Assembly: GCA_947259715.1 (NCBI GenBank)
Contig: CAMYNR010000013.1
Span: 1 to 42,542 of the forward strand
DNA: 42,542 nucleotides
DNA from: an uncultured Desulfuromonadales bacterium
Lineage (GTDB): Bacteria > Desulfobacterota > Desulfuromonadia > Desulfuromonadales > Geopsychrobacteraceae
Direction: 5' to 3'
Shown here: positions 41,368-42,542 of the stretch, piece by piece
How positions within the stretch are numbered: position 1 is the first letter of the stretch
How the letters are laid out: each line of letters opens with the position of its first letter
The notes under the pieces: model-generated
The model's input: only the letters and a program-made list of their open reading frames with translations
Database searches by the model: none
What the model was told of the DNA's origin: nothing
Program-made: the position numbers and the translations under genes

Positions 41368-42542
41368 AAATCTTTTTGCTGACCAGCTATTTAGTGATTA
41401 CTGCGATTCGTTTTACCCTTGACTGGCTCAATCTGCGCCACCGGCAGACCGTGGAGCGCAAACTGCCGGATGCCTTTGCCGGCCAGATTGACCGGCAGCG
41501 GCTGGAGCGCAGTGAGGCTTACGCTTCAGCCGGGGACCGTTTCAGCCTGGTGGAGGATGGCGTCGGTGTCGTATTGACGCTGCTCCTTCTCTTCGGCGGT
41601 CTGCTGCCCTGGTACGATGGTCTGGTGGCCGGCTGGACGAGCGGGTTTGTCAGCCAGGGCCTGATGTTCTTCGGCCTGTTGCTGCTCGTGCAGATGCTGG
41701 TAGGAATTCCCTTTTCCCTCTACCGCAACTTTGTTCTTGAGGCGCGCTTCGGCTTTAACCGCATGAGCCTGGGCCTCTGGTGTGCCGACCTGCTGAAATC
41801 GCTGCTGCTGGGCGGGGTGCTGTTCCTGTTGCTGGCCGGTGGCGCACTCTGGCTGGTTGCGCTGGCGCCAGACAGCTGGTGGCTCTGGGTCTGGGGATTC
41901 TGGGCGGGAATGACCCTGTTTCTGTTTTATCTCTCCCCTTATCTGATCGAACCGCTGTTTTTCAAAATCTCTCCGCTGGACAAGCCGGAACTGGAGGAAG
42001 AGGTTCGCGAATTGCTCAAGGCTGCCGGTGTTCAGGCCGGCAAGGTCTTGCAGGTCGACGCCTCGCGGCGCAGCGGGCACAGCAATGCCTATTTTACCGG
42101 CATCGGGCTTGGACACTGGCAGTGCGGGCATATCCGCAAACGGCTGATCAAAAGCCAGCTGGTGGCGGTGGTCAGTTGCTATCTGGCATTTATTTTACTG
42201 AAAACCCAGGTTCTTCCAGGCTGGCTGGGGTTGGAACAGTTATCTTTTGCCGGGCAGGTTCTGCTGCTCGGCTGGCTTGCCTCGCTGCTCGGTTTTCTCT
42301 GGACCCCCATCAGCAGCTGGTGGTCACGGCGTCAGGAACGTGAGGCCGATCAGTTCGCCATTGACCTGGTCGGCAGCGGTCGCGAGCTGGCCTCGGGGTT
42401 GGTCAAGCTTGCACGGGAGAACCTGAGCAACCTGTTTCCCCATCCGCTTTATGCCGCGATCTATTACTCTCATCCACCGCTGGTGGAGCGAGTGGTGTGG
42501 CTGGGAAAGCGTTCCCTGGCCGAAACAGGAGCCCTTGCAGCT
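41364..42542 (+). CDS. Ste24-like M48 protein lacking its HExxH motif, 3' partial
   Basis: The frame from ATG 41364 runs off the window end (393 codons seen). It has about five TM helices and the Ste24/CAAX-protease landmarks NFVLEARFGFNRMSL, LIEPLFFKISPL and VDASRRSGHSNAYFTGIG. The third zinc-ligand region RQEREADQFA (Glu327) and the tail NLFPHPLYAAIYYSHPPLVERV are also present. The segment after YFTGIG normally continues for about 30 residues to the catalytic HExxH. Here YFTGIG (ending about residue 248) is joined directly to LGHWQCGHIRKR, so the His and Glu of HE are missing while the frame stays open. Without them a zinc protease should be inactive. It overlaps the TrhP gene by four bases (ATGA). 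Confidence 0.85.
   Translation, partial: MKIFLLTSYLVITAIRFTLDWLNLRHRQTVERKLPDAFAGQIDRQRLERSEAYASAGDRFSLVEDGVGVVLTLLLLFGGLLPWYDGLVAGWTSGFVSQGLMFFGLLLLVQMLVGIPFSLYRNFVLEARFGFNRMSLGLWCADLLKSLLLGGVLFLLLAGGALWLVALAPDSWWLWVWGFWAGMTLFLFYLSPYLIEPLFFKISPLDKPELEEEVRELLKAAGVQAGKVLQVDASRRSGHSNAYFTGIGLGHWQCGHIRKRLIKSQLVAVVSCYLAFILLKTQVLPGWLGLEQLSFAGQVLLLGWLASLLGFLWTPISSWWSRRQEREADQFAIDLVGSGRELASGLVKLARENLSNLFPHPLYAAIYYSHPPLVERVVWLGKRSLAETGALAA

Overview
The window is a stretch of bacterial chromosome with dense, mostly co-directional housekeeping operons. It has no phage, transposase or CRISPR array. A Gram-negative cell is shown by lptD, a lipoprotein with a lipobox, a CpoB-like TPR protein and a SPOR-domain protein. 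The set points to a Desulfuromonadales/Geobacter-type deltaproteobacterium: citramalate-route isoleucine synthesis (cimA beside lysC), an acetate-type symporter with its DUF485 partner, folate-dependent TrmFO, a cdaA-cdaR-glmM block and small CxxC proteins. The taxonomic call is inference from gene content and order, not from a marker-gene comparison.

Layout. Positions 1-5809 (+): the 3' end of folC, lptD, an ftsB-like gene, argS and a SPOR protein, closely spaced. Positions 5870-6140: a promoter, initiator tRNA-Met, a second CAT-anticodon tRNA and a terminator. Positions 6206-20198 (+): tilS, ftsH, folP, cdaA, cdaR, glmM, pdxJ, acpS, nnr, a CBS protein, tsaE, lysC and cimA, ending in a strong bidirectional terminator. 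Positions 20262-22397: an AT-rich gap, a 51-residue zinc-ribbon gene missed by ordinary ORF length cutoffs, and an aminotransferase. Positions 22418-25367 (-): a two-TM hypothetical gene, the actP-like symporter and DUF485. Positions 25900-28462 (-): epmA, efp and a PAS-GGDEF diguanylate cyclase. Positions 28654-28794 (+): a small membrane ORF. Positions 28835-33680 (-): a Cys-rich miniprotein, a MATE-like transporter, gph, yggS, maf and trmFO. Positions 33831-39935 (-): topA, smg, dprA, a LysM protein and a TPR lipoprotein. Positions 40141-42542 (+): a U32 peptidase of TrhP type and a Ste24-like M48 protein running off the end.

The genes work together in several themes. Envelope building: LptD, FtsB, SPOR, GlmM with the c-di-AMP synthase CdaA and its regulator CdaR, LysM and CpoB-like proteins. 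tRNA and translation: initiator and CAT tRNAs, TilS, TsaE, TrmFO, TrhP, ArgS, EF-P with its lysyl-ligase EpmA. Cofactors: FolC, FolP, PdxJ, AcpS, Nnr. Aspartate-family and citramalate amino-acid synthesis: LysC, CimA.

Most anomalies are small lesions or embedded signals in otherwise ordinary genes. The Ste24-like gene lacks, in frame, the segment carrying the HE of its HExxH motif. maf stops just before its conserved C-terminal motif at the edge of a repeat-like block. The initiator tRNA gene has three extra bases in its 3' acceptor end. folP has no ATG, GTG or TTG for its conserved N-terminus. A perfect intrinsic-terminator structure lies inside the epmA reading frame just after efp. I saw no convincing wholly new multi-gene system; the best candidates for new biology are these signals and the small Cys-rich or membrane proteins.
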